Shown in pieces: positions 47,979 to 55,822 of a DNA stretch of 64,000 nucleotides (within the stretch, counting starts at the first letter, position 1; every line of letters starts with the position of its first letter). The notes beneath the pieces were generated by a model. The model made no database searches, had not been told where the DNA came from, and saw only the letters and a program-made list of their open reading frames with translations. The DNA is taken from NCBI GenBank assembly GCA_963737835.1, contig CAVTUH010000002.1, positions 744,001-808,000 on the forward strand, read 5' to 3'. The translations under genes and the position numbers were made by a program. The stretch is from Palsa-1248 sp963737835. GTDB lineage: Bacteria > Gemmatimonadota > Gemmatimonadetes > Gemmatimonadales > Gemmatimonadaceae.

Positions 47979-50318
47979 TTAGTTCCCCGACCCGTTGGTC
48001 CCGGCACTCTGCACCGGCCCCTTCGCCAACGCGCTCAGATCGTGTGCGGCGCCGGTGACGAGTGCGGCCTCGGCGTTGAGCACCGCGGCCACCCGCACGA
48101 CTTGCGAATCGGCCTGTGCCCACTGGTGTTGCTCGATGGCCTCACGGACGCCGGGTACGGTCTTCACTCCGTAGCCCGTGTAGTAGCCCGGCGCGTAGAG
48201 CAGGTGGCGGTACCACGGCCGGCCAGGCAGGCCGTCGGGTGACGTCAACGTCTGCTCGCTCTTGAGGATCTTCTCATTCACCTGCGCGATGCCCGCCTTC
48301 GCGAGGGCCGCGCCGCCGTCCGCGTTGACGGCGGTCACCGCCTGCGCGTACTGCTGTGCCGCCCGATTGAGCGCGTCGACGCTGTTCTGAAGCGGCGCAA
48401 AGTCGAGATGCGGCGCCGGCGTCAGCGTGTCCGGTGCATACGTCGGCCGCTGAGGATCGTTCGTCGCGACGTAGATGCCGTCTCGCACCTGGCGGTTGAG
48501 CTCCGTGATCGAGTCCGCTTCATGCTTCGCGAGTGTGTCGAGCTGCGCCGCATAGAGGCTCACGGTTTGGGACAGACCCGTGTAGTCGTAGGGCAGCAAC
48601 TGCGCGTCGGCGATCCGCATGACCGCTGTGCCGACGGTCTGCGACAGGGCGCGCCCGTAGACGAAGCTCGTGTCGGAGAAGTGCGTATACCAATAGAAGT
48701 CGTCGTAGAGCGAGTGATAGACGCCACCGCGGTCCTCGCCTCCAAAGCCCAGGTTCGCGGACGGAACGCCGTCGTGCTGCAGGAACGGCGAGTAGTCGGA
48801 GCCGGAGCCAAGCGCCGCGATGCGCAGGTTCGCGCGAGTCCGGGCCTCGCCCCGCTGGCCCGTGTTGCCGTTCTTGATATCACGCGCTTGCCACCGCTTC
48901 CACACCGACTTCTTGGTCTCGGGATCGGTGATGTCGTGCGCGACACCATTCAGGAAGCCCTCGAGGATGTGAGAGCCGCCGACCCCGAGGTACCCGCGTC
49001 CGTTGCCATCGGTGTTGAAGTACGCGACGGCGTGCTCCTTCAGCTCCGCCTCGTGCGTCTCGGCCCATTCGGTCGATCCGAGCAGTGCAGGCTCTTCACC
49101 GTCCCACGAGCAATAGATGATCGTGCGACGCGGCTTCCAGCCCTTGCTCAGGAGCACGCCAAGCGCGCGCGCCTCCTCCAACTGCGCCACCTGCCCCGAC
49201 AACGGATCCGCGGCGCCCTCGACCCACGCGTCATAGTGATTGCCGCGTACGACCCATTCGTCCGGCTTCTCCGAACCGGGGATGCGCATCACGACGTCGT
49301 GCAGCGTCGCCATCCCCCAATTCGATTTCACGAGCAAGTGGACACGGGCCGGACCAGGGCCCATGCGATATGTGATCGGGAGACCGCCTCGCCACGCCTC
49401 AGGCACGACAGGCCCACGCAGCGCCTCGAGCAGCGGCTGCGCATCGCCGTACGAGATTGGCAGCACCGGAATCTTCGTGAGCGTCTTCACCTCGCTCAGT
49501 GGCAGCCGCTTGGCGTCCTTGGTTGCGCCCACACCCGGCGTCAACGGATCGCCAGGATAGACCTCCATCTCCATCACGCTGCCGCGCTGGACACCATCGC
49601 GCGGACGCATTGGGCCCTTCGGAAACACCTCGTCGTCCGCATATCCGTCGTCCTTCGGGTCCGAGTAGATGAGGCAGCCGATGGCACCGTGCTGTGCGGC
49701 GAGCTTCGGCTTGATGCCTCGCCACGAGCCGCCGTATCGCGCAATCACGATCGCCCCCTTCACGCTCACCCCGTGCCGCGCCAGCTCCTCATAGTCCGAC
49801 GGCACCCCGTAGTTCACGTACACGAGCGGAGCGGTCACATCGCCGTCGATGGAGTACGCGTTGTACGGCGGCAGCTGATTCTCGGTGATGCTCGACGTCG
49901 GGTCGCCAGGCACCGCCGGCTCGCGCAGCTTGGCGACGAACCGAGTGGGCGCGACCAGCTCCACGGCTTCCTTGAGCGGCGTGGGGTAGAGCACGTCGAA
50001 CGATTCGATGTGCGCGTCGAGCCCATACGACTTGTACTGCGCCAGCAACCACTCGGCGTTGTCCAGGTCGTAGGGCGTGCCGACATTGTGCGGCTTGGCG
50101 GACATCCGCTGCATCGCGGCGCGCATCCGCTGTGGCTCGGGTATCGCCTGGAACTGGCTTTCCCACTGCCGCTCCGCACGGGACGCGTCGGCCGAATACC
50201 CGGCGAGTATCGCGGTGTCGTCGGGCGCGGTGCGCGCGTGGATCGGCTGTGTCGAAGCGACGAGGAGAGGTGCGCCACAGAGCGCGGCGAGCACCCACGG
50301 AGCGCGATCGGTCAACAT
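47979..50318 (-). CDS. M28 metallopeptidase (glutamate carboxypeptidase II-like)
   Basis: A 779-residue secreted peptidase from ATG 50318, with a signal peptide (LAALCGAPLLVASTQPIHAR). The PA-domain-like part (AIVIARYGGSWRGIKPKLAA) precedes the M28 core with all metal ligands: NHYDAWVEGAADPLSG (His and Asp), CSWDGEEPALLGSTEWAE (general base and Glu), YFNTDGNGRGYLGVGG (Asp), and GGVYHSLYDDFYWY (His). A C-terminal helical domain (about residues 560-760) matches the transferrin-receptor-like dimerisation domain of the glutamate carboxypeptidase II group. The likely role is exo-peptide cleavage in the periplasm or outside the cell. Confidence 0.94.
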   Translation of the reverse strand: MLTDRAPWVLAALCGAPLLVASTQPIHARTAPDDTAILAGYSADASRAERQWESQFQAIPEPQRMRAAMQRMSAKPHNVGTPYDLDNAEWLLAQYKSYGLDAHIESFDVLYPTPLKEAVELVAPTRFVAKLREPAVPGDPTSSITENQLPPYNAYSIDGDVTAPLVYVNYGVPSDYEELARHGVSVKGAIVIARYGGSWRGIKPKLAAQHGAIGCLIYSDPKDDGYADDEVFPKGPMRPRDGVQRGSVMEMEVYPGDPLTPGVGATKDAKRLPLSEVKTLTKIPVLPISYGDAQPLLEALRGPVVPEAWRGGLPITYRMGPGPARVHLLVKSNWGMATLHDVVMRIPGSEKPDEWVVRGNHYDAWVEGAADPLSGQVAQLEEARALGVLLSKGWKPRRTIIYCSWDGEEPALLGSTEWAETHEAELKEHAVAYFNTDGNGRGYLGVGGSHILEGFLNGVAHDITDPETKKSVWKRWQARDIKNGNTGQRGEARTRANLRIAALGSGSDYSPFLQHDGVPSANLGFGGEDRGGVYHSLYDDFYWYTHFSDTSFVYGRALSQTVGTAVMRIADAQLLPYDYTGLSQTVSLYAAQLDTLAKHEADSITELNRQVRDGIYVATNDPQRPTYAPDTLTPAPHLDFAPLQNSVDALNRAAQQYAQAVTAVNADGGAALAKAGIAQVNEKILKSEQTLTSPDGLPGRPWYRHLLYAPGYYTGYGVKTVPGVREAIEQHQWAQADSQVVRVAAVLNAEAALVTGAAHDLSALAKGPVQSAGTNGSGN

Positions 50319-50488
50319 AGGATTCGGGGTTGGCGGGTAACGACCAGGAGCAACCGGCCGGGCCGGCACTCAAACCTGAACCTGAGTTATGGCCCTCCGC
50401 AACCGTCCCGCCCCCGCCGTTGGCGCCGGCAAGAACGCGTCGCGCACCAGCGATAGCTACGGGAGCGGACAGGCCGCCCTGCCAGCCC

Positions 50489-51325
50489 TCAAGAGGGTCC
50501 GGCCGGCGAGTGCGACGCCCGGTGCCGCGCGATGAATTCGACCGTCGCCCGCGTCACCACGTCCGGTAGATCTCGGTGCGGCGAGTGGCCGCAGTTCTCG
50601 AGTTTGAGGAGCTCAGCAGTCGGCACGCGGCGTGCGATCGCATCGAGTTGCCCCATCGACCCGTACTCGTCGCCGACGCCCTGGATCGCCAGGATCGGGC
50701 AGCGAATCAATGCGAGCATCGCCTCGATATTCCAGTCCGTGAACGCAGGATCCATCCAGGCGTCGTGCCAACCCCAGAAGGCGGAGTCCGGATCCGCGTG
50801 ATAGCGCGCGAGCCGCTCCTTGAAGCCAGCCGACTCGTATCGCGCACGTGTCGCCGCAATGCCGACCCGCGCGACGTGCTCGAGGAAGACATGCGGCGCC
50901 ATCACGATCGCCCCCGGCACCGCGTCGGGGAAAAGGGCCGCGTAGATCAGCGCGATGGTCGCGCCATCGCTGTGGCCGAACAGCCACGGCCGTGCGTGCG
51001 CCACGCCGACGGTGTCGAGAAGCGCTGGCAGCACCTGGTGCGCCTGCCGGTCCAGATACTCCGGCGTCCATCGCTCGCCGGCCGGTCGAGCCGTCGATCG
51101 TCCATAGCCGTAGCGCGAGTACACGAGACCTCGATACCCGCCGGCTGCACACAGCTCACTCGGAAAGTCGCGCCACATTTCGATCGAGCCCAACCCCTCG
51201 TGCAGAAACACCACCAGCGGTGCGTCACCACCGCCGGCGTTTATCCACTCGTACTGGAGCTCGATCTGACGGCCGTCAAAGGGAACGATCGCAACATGGG
51301 TTGACCCCACTCGATGGGCAGGCAT
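50489..51325 (-). CDS. Alpha/beta-hydrolase
   Basis: A 278-residue cytoplasmic hydrolase. LVVFLHEGLGSIEMWRDFPS gives the oxyanion-hole region, PWLFGHSDGATIALIYAALF carries the nucleophile in GHSDG, ILAIQGVGDEYGSMGQLDAI holds the acidic residue, and LENCGHSPHRDLPD provides the catalytic His. The fold is complete. Length and the cap region resemble epoxide-hydrolase or haloperoxidase-like alpha/beta-hydrolases, but substrate cannot be assigned. It lies downstream of the reductase gene on the same strand, separated by a GC hairpin. Confidence 0.92.
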   Translation of the reverse strand: MPAHRVGSTHVAIVPFDGRQIELQYEWINAGGGDAPLVVFLHEGLGSIEMWRDFPSELCAAGGYRGLVYSRYGYGRSTARPAGERWTPEYLDRQAHQVLPALLDTVGVAHARPWLFGHSDGATIALIYAALFPDAVPGAIVMAPHVFLEHVARVGIAATRARYESAGFKERLARYHADPDSAFWGWHDAWMDPAFTDWNIEAMLALIRCPILAIQGVGDEYGSMGQLDAIARRVPTAELLKLENCGHSPHRDLPDVVTRATVEFIARHRASHSPAGPS

Positions 51326-51363
51326 CAGACGAGCAGCCGAATTCCGTTGAGCGGCGGGTGGGG

Positions 51364-51381
51364 CCGACGCATACGCGTCGG
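51364..51381. terminator. Palindrome after the reductase gene
   Basis: CCGACGCATACGCGTCGG (51364-51381) is a near-perfect stem immediately past the reductase stop on the minus strand. It resembles the R1 stem but lacks the flanking TAC. There is no U-tract, so any terminator function is uncertain. Confidence 0.35.
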
Positions 51382-52947
51382 TTAAGGGACGAGCTCGGTA
51401 AGCGTGCGCTCGTCGTCGCGTTCGAGGGCGGCCTCGGCCTCCAGGTTTTGCCGGTCCTCGCCGACGCTCGCCACAGCTAACGTCCTGGCCCGGTTGCGAT
51501 ATGCGACGGACATACGCCCCGTCGCCATCGCGCCGTCGGTCACGACGCGATCCCAGCTCCGCGCGTGGCCGCTATACCGCACCGTGGTGTCGTAGTGCTG
51601 ACTCCAGAAGTAGGGGACTGCGTCGAACGGCTCCGAAGCGCCGAGCATATTGCGCGCAGCGGCCTGCCCTTGCCGCTGGGCGACCACCCAGTGCTCCACG
51701 CGAATCTGCTCCCCGGTGTGCGGGTCCGGCCACTGGGCAATGTCTCCGGCGGCGTAGACACGCGGCGCGCTCGTCTCGAGATACTGATTCACGATCACGC
51801 CCTGGTAGACGCGGAGTCCTGCCTGGCGCGCCAGCTCGAGCCGCGGCCTCACGCCGACACCGACGACCACGACATCGGCGGGCAAGGTCGTGCCGTCGTT
51901 GAGATGGACGCCCTGCTCGTCAATGCGCGATACCCCCGTCGACATGTGAAACACGACGCCATGCGACTCGTGCACCCGCCGAATGTCGTTGCCGAGCCCC
52001 TCCCCCAGGACGCGCGCGAGCGGGGCATCTTCGGGCGCGACGACATGGACATCAATGTCACGATGCCGCAACGACGCCGCCACCTCGAGACCGATGAAGC
52101 TGGCGCCGATGACCACCGCTTGGCGCGCGTTGGCAGCCGATGCAATGATGCCACGACTGTCCGCGAGCGATCGCAGCACATGGACGAACGGCAGGTCGGC
52201 ACCCGGAACGTCCAGGTGATTGGGCTCCGCACCCGTGGCGAGCAAGAGGGCGCCGTACTGAAGCGTCCGACCGTCCGACAGGGTGACCGTCGAAGCGGAT
52301 GGATCGATGGACGTCACACGCGCTCGCGCAATGTCGATGCCATGCTGGGCATAGAATCCATCCGGTCGCAGCGGAATCCATTCATCCAACGCCGTCCCGG
52401 CGAGATAGTCCTTGGACAGGTTCGGCCGGTCGTACGGCGCGTCGGTCTCGACGTCGATCATCGTGATCGAGCGAGTATAGCCTTGACGACGCAGCATCTC
52501 GGCGGCGGCGCTGCCTGCTGCACCCGCACCAATGATGACGATGGCATTGGGTTCGTCCTGCCGCGCAGCAGGGGGATGTAGCGGCGCGAGTGGATCGCGC
52601 TCGGCCCGCTTCCCCGTCACGAACAGCTGCCCGCCGCGCCGCTCGACGTTCCAGCACGCGATGGGATTGAGCGCAGGCGCGCGCAGTGCCTCGCCGGTAC
52701 GGATCGAAAAGCACGCGTGATGCCACGGGCATCGTACGGTCTCGCCGACGACGATGCCTTCGGCCAGCGGACCACCGTAGTGCGTGCACGTCGCACCGAC
52801 CGCGAAGTACTCCGTCCCGCTTCGGGCGACCAGGACCGCCTCGCCCTGAGCGTGTCCTAGCAGCGATCCCCCGTCAGCCACGTCGTTGAGCGGACAGCCG
52901 GCCTCTTCCAGGTCTGGACCTGCGAGCTGCGCCGTCTCGGTGCTCAT
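51382..52947 (-). CDS. Rieske-domain-fused FAD/NAD-dependent ferredoxin reductase (AIF-like)
   Basis: A 521-residue fusion. The N-terminal 100 residues are a Rieske [2Fe-2S] domain with CTHYGG (Cys 54, His 56) and CPWHHACF (Cys 73, His 76). The rest is a pyridine nucleotide-disulphide oxidoreductase: FAD motif AIVIIGAGAAGSAAAEML, then NAD-binding QAVVIGASFIGLEVAASLRH, and PRVYAAGDIAQWPDPHTGEQ near the end. This is the layout of ferredoxin-reductase/AIF-like proteins with a Rieske module. It probably moves electrons from NAD(P)H to a small iron-sulphur protein or oxygenase. No partner oxygenase is visible nearby. Confidence 0.94.
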   Translation of the reverse strand: MSTETAQLAGPDLEEAGCPLNDVADGGSLLGHAQGEAVLVARSGTEYFAVGATCTHYGGPLAEGIVVGETVRCPWHHACFSIRTGEALRAPALNPIACWNVERRGGQLFVTGKRAERDPLAPLHPPAARQDEPNAIVIIGAGAAGSAAAEMLRRQGYTRSITMIDVETDAPYDRPNLSKDYLAGTALDEWIPLRPDGFYAQHGIDIARARVTSIDPSASTVTLSDGRTLQYGALLLATGAEPNHLDVPGADLPFVHVLRSLADSRGIIASAANARQAVVIGASFIGLEVAASLRHRDIDVHVVAPEDAPLARVLGEGLGNDIRRVHESHGVVFHMSTGVSRIDEQGVHLNDGTTLPADVVVVGVGVRPRLELARQAGLRVYQGVIVNQYLETSAPRVYAAGDIAQWPDPHTGEQIRVEHWVVAQRQGQAAARNMLGASEPFDAVPYFWSQHYDTTVRYSGHARSWDRVVTDGAMATGRMSVAYRNRARTLAVASVGEDRQNLEAEAALERDDERTLTELVP

Positions 52948-52984
52948 ATCATTGCGCCTCGAACGCTGTGGCTTGTGACAGCAA

Positions 52985-53007
52985 ACGGCGGGATAAGGGT
53001 CAGGGAC
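52985..53007. repeat. Solo arm of family R4
   Basis: GGCGGGATAAGGGTCAGGGAC is a shorter copy of the GGGATCAGGGGTCAGGG arm. It lies between the reductase and glycosylase genes. Confidence 0.5.
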
Positions 53008-53052
53008 GAGCGAGTTGCGACCGCAAGCGCCAATGGCCGATCGGCGTGCCCG

Positions 53053-53844
53053 TCAACTGCGTCGCGTAGGGCGTTTCTTGCGTCGTGACGAGGTATGGCG
53101 TCTGGCAGCCCGTGCAGACGGTTTCGTCTTGGCGCGAGCGCGTTTTCTGGTTGCACGTTTCGATCCTGCGCGGCGCCGCGGCTTTGTCGCAGCCTTCGTC
53201 GGGGGACGTCGTCGCATGGACGCTGCCTCCGGTAAGTCCAGGCTGCGCCAGAGGTACCACGCCGCAATCGAAGCATACGGCGACCACGCCGCGCCACGCG
53301 CGAGCACCTCTTGAGGCGTTGGCATGTGACGCAACCCATACACATGCTGCACCGCCTTCCGGATGCCCAAGTCGAGATCCGGGAGGACGTCCGGCCGTCC
53401 GAGTCTGAACAACAAGAACATTTGCGCCGTCCACCGGCCGATTCCCTTCACGCCCGTGAGAGCCTCGACCAGCGCTGCATCCTCCAACTCGTGAAGTCGC
53501 TCGACCGCCAGTTTCCCGTCCACCGACTGTTGAGCCAGGTCCTTCAGATAGGCCACCTTGGCCCGCGACAGACCCGCCGATCGCAACTGCCCATCGCCCA
53601 TGCGCAGCAACTCGTCTGCCGTCGGCGCCCGCCCGCCGAACAGCGCTTCGAAGCGCCCGTGGATGGTGCCCGCAGCACGCCCCGACAGTTGCTGGAACAC
53701 AATGGAGCGCGCAATGTAGCCCAGGTGGCTCCCTTCCGTCCGCGGCCCTGGGGGCGCGCGCCCGACTCGGTCGATGAGTTCGCCGATGACCGGGTCAACA
53801 CGCCGCAAGTGTGCGACGGCCTCGGGATACGCGGGATGGTCCAT
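53053..53844 (-). CDS. DNA-3-methyladenine glycosylase II-like (AlkA) with histone-like tail
   Basis: A 263-residue protein from ATG 53844. The HhH-GPD core reads YIARSIVFQQLSGRAAGTIH, LRSAGLSRAKVAYLKDLAQ, then the helix-hairpin-helix LTGVKGIGRWTAQMFLLFRL and the catalytic Asp region PDVLPDLDLGIRKAVQHVYG. This is base-excision repair of alkylated bases. The last ~55 residues are almost purely Lys/Arg/Ala/Ser (RKRARAKTKPSARAARRHTS), like histone H1 or AlgP-type tails, and would give non-specific DNA binding. Such tails on AlkA are unusual. It is a single gene on the minus strand. Confidence 0.92.
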   Translation of the reverse strand: MDHPAYPEAVAHLRRVDPVIGELIDRVGRAPPGPRTEGSHLGYIARSIVFQQLSGRAAGTIHGRFEALFGGRAPTADELLRMGDGQLRSAGLSRAKVAYLKDLAQQSVDGKLAVERLHELEDAALVEALTGVKGIGRWTAQMFLLFRLGRPDVLPDLDLGIRKAVQHVYGLRHMPTPQEVLARGAAWSPYASIAAWYLWRSLDLPEAASMRRRPPTKAATKPRRRAGSKRATRKRARAKTKPSARAARRHTSSRRKKRPTRRS

Positions 53845-53948
53845 GGCCGACAATCTACCGGATCGTCGCAGGGGAGAGTATTCACGCGGAAAGTAGAAGG
53901 CGAATCCTGATCCCAAGCCACCCGCAGCAACTTGAGGGGCCGGCCCAC

Positions 53949-53970
53949 AGGGGCGAGGCACACCTCGCCC
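53949..53970. repeat. Hairpin repeat, R1 variant
   Basis: AGGGGCGAGG-CACA-CCTCGCCC, a perfect eight-base stem. It shares the AGGGGCGA entry with family R1 and lies next to the R2 repeat at 54022. Confidence 0.6.
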
Positions 53971-54021
53971 TTGCCGTCCATCGGTAGAAACAGGCAAACT
54001 GGCTTTCGTTCGCGAACGCAT

Positions 54022-54074
54022 TGGTCTACTCTCTACTTTCTGTAGTTCTACTTTCTCGGGGCGCGCAGCGCCCG
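54022..54074. repeat. R2 repeat, inverted orientation
   Basis: TGGTCTACTCTCTACTTTCT, then GTAGTTCTACTTTCTCGGGG with a GC stem (GGGCGC-type) after it. It is the reverse complement of the element at 282-333 with only a few changes. It lies upstream of the AIM24 gene. Confidence 0.8.
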
Positions 54075-54094
54075 CCCTCCAGCCTGAGGTGCCG

Positions 54095-54865
54095 ATGGCC
54101 GTCCCCGTTCTCCACCCCACACGCGTTCACGACGAAAGCTTTGCCGGGGTGACCTACCATCTCGAGGGCGAGCTCGTACCCGCGCTACACATCGAGTTGC
54201 AGCAGGGCTCCGTCTTCTTCGAGCATCACGTGCTCTTGTGGAAGCATCCGCAACTCGACGTCGGCGTGCGAGCCATGAAGGGGGCGATCAAGCGGATGTT
54301 CGCGGGGCTGCCGGTGTTCCTGACGGAGACGCGCGGCGTCGGCCACATCGCGTTCAGTCGCGACGGCGCAGGCCAGATCGTGCCGATGCATCTGTCGCGC
54401 GGGCAGTCGATCGATGTGCGCGAGCACCAGTTCCTGGCCGCAACCGGCAATGTCGACTACACCTTCCAGACCGTGTCGGGCGTATCGAACATGCTGTTTG
54501 GCGGCAGCGGATTCTTCATCGACACGTTCACCGCCAATGCGAGCGACGGCATCGTCTGGCTCCACGGATACGGCAACGTCTTCTCGGTGGAGTTGGCGGC
54601 GGGCGAGCAGATCGACATCGAGCCGGGCGGCTGGGTTTACAAGGACCAGTCGGTGCGAATGGAGACACAGTTCCAGCGACTCGCGGCCGGCTTCCTCGCG
54701 AGTGCAGGCCAGATCTTCTGGAATCGCTTTACCGGCCCCGGTCGCATCGGCGTGCAGTCGATGTACTACCACCCACCCGTGGGAACCGAGTCGGCGACGA
54801 CGCAGACGGCTACCGCGGGGGTCGTCGGGGGATTACTCGGGGCGATGCTCGGGGGGGATAGGTGA
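54095..54865 (+). CDS. AIM24 family protein (TIGR00266-like)
   Basis: A 256-residue protein; I choose ATG 54095 because GAGG lies four bases upstream. VTYHLEGELVPALHIELQQG opens the family's fold, followed by LLWKHPQLDVGVRAMKGAIK, GHIAFSRDGAGQIVPMHLSR and GQSIDVREHQFLAATGNVDY, then WLHGYGNVFSVELAAGEQID. This is the beta-rich AIM24 (mitochondrial biogenesis-like) fold with no known catalytic residues. The role in bacteria is unknown; relatives occur in stress-related gene sets. The C-terminal end is Gly-rich (GVVGGLLGAMLGG). Confidence 0.9.
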   Translation: MAVPVLHPTRVHDESFAGVTYHLEGELVPALHIELQQGSVFFEHHVLLWKHPQLDVGVRAMKGAIKRMFAGLPVFLTETRGVGHIAFSRDGAGQIVPMHLSRGQSIDVREHQFLAATGNVDYTFQTVSGVSNMLFGGSGFFIDTFTANASDGIVWLHGYGNVFSVELAAGEQIDIEPGGWVYKDQSVRMETQFQRLAAGFLASAGQIFWNRFTGPGRIGVQSMYYHPPVGTESATTQTATAGVVGGLLGAMLGGDR

Positions 54866-54875
54866 AGGGAGAGCG

Positions 54876-55050
54876 GGGTAACGGGTGACGGGTCACCCAC
54901 AGATCGTGGTCAATTCCAGAGGGCGACGCATTGCGTCGCCCCTACCGCCGGGGGCGAGTCCGTGCACGCGTTCGGACCGGTTGCCCGTGGCCGTTTGTCG
55001 TTACCCGTCACCCGTTGCCAGTTACCCGTCACCCGTCACCCGTCACCCGG
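54876..55050. repeat. Composite repeat with GGGTAACGGGTGACGGGT arms around an R1 hairpin
   Basis: The left arm GGGTAACGGGTGACGGGT (54876-54893) has a near-perfect reverse complement around 55002-55019. An R1 hairpin (54919-54945) lies in the interior. After the right arm comes a short tandem run of ACCCGTC units ending near 55050. It is the third arm sequence found in the same architecture, and it lies between convergent genes. Confidence 0.8.
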
Positions 55051-55056
55051 CCCTTT

Positions 55057-55765
55057 TCAGCGCGCGAACCTTCCCTCGAGCGATCCCTGCGCCAGCAGGT
55101 GACCACGCAGTGAAAACATCACGGTGGCAGCGGTCGATCTCGGGCCCACGCCCTCGAGCGCGGGCACGTCCACCGCATAGACCGTGAAGATGTAGTGGTG
55201 GGCAGGGTCGCCATTCGGCGGGCAGGGACCGCCATAGTGGCTGAAGCCGAAATCCGTGTAACCGGACTTCGCATGCGCCGCGGGAGAGGCATTCGATCCC
55301 GCGCCAACGGAAAGGCTCGTGACGGACGCTGGCACATCGAACACCACCCAGTGCCAGAACCCCGTACTCGTCGGCGCGTCGGGATCGAACAGGGTGATCA
55401 CGAAGCTTTTCGTCGCCGGGGGAAAATTGCTCCACGTCAGCCTGCGGCGACTGGTTGCGTCCCCCGCACCCATCGAATTCCGTGCTCGTCGGCAGCGGAG
55501 CGTCCGGCTGAAAGGTCGTACTGGTCACGGTGATTGGCGTTGCGCTGACCGGTTTGGCCGGAGGCGCCAAATGCGTGGCCGATGGCTGCTCAGCGGCCGC
55601 GCTCGCACGTGATCCGGAATCCGCGCCAGACGCGGGTGCACCCGCCGCCGTCGAACCTGAAGGACTCAATGTCGCAGCCTGTTTCTCCGGCGCACCCGGG
55701 GAACAAGCCACGGCGCTCACGCCGATTGCAATCGCGAGAATCGCGTTGTGTCGAACCGATAACAT
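55057..55765 (-). pseudogene. YbhB/YbcL (PEBP) lipoprotein, split by a single-base frameshift
   Basis: The first frame starts at ATG 55765 with a lipoprotein signal (AILAIAIGVSAVACSPG) and ends its useful part at TEFDGCGGRNQSPQ. The second frame resumes as LTWSNFPPATKSFVITLFDP, DAPTSTGFWHWVVFDVPA and SHYGGPCPPNGDPAHHYIFT, the canonical phosphatidylethanolamine-binding (YbhB) motifs. Dropping one G in CAGGCTG near 55440 joins them as NQSPQLTWSNFPP, exactly the family pattern. YbhB proteins bind phospholipid or kinase-like partners; function in bacteria is uncertain. Either an assembly error or a recent pseudogene. Confidence 0.75.
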
Positions 55766-55773
55766 GGCCGTTT

Positions 55774-55816
55774 GTCTCCTTTCTCCTTTCTCCTTCTCGT
55801 GCGCGCTGAGCGCCCG
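55774..55816. repeat. R2-like repeat between divergent signals
   Basis: GTCTCCTTTCTCCTTTCTCC and TTCTCG followed by a GCGCTGAGCGC-type stem. The words are TCTCCTTTC rather than TCTACTTTC, but layout and stem match R2. It lies between the YbhB start and the amidohydrolase stop. Confidence 0.6.
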
Positions 55817-55822
55817 CGGCGG

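Noticed and set aside
48408..50456. A 682-codon plus-strand open frame
   Set aside because: It is antisense to the M28 peptidase, whose metal ligands and domain order leave no doubt about the coding strand.
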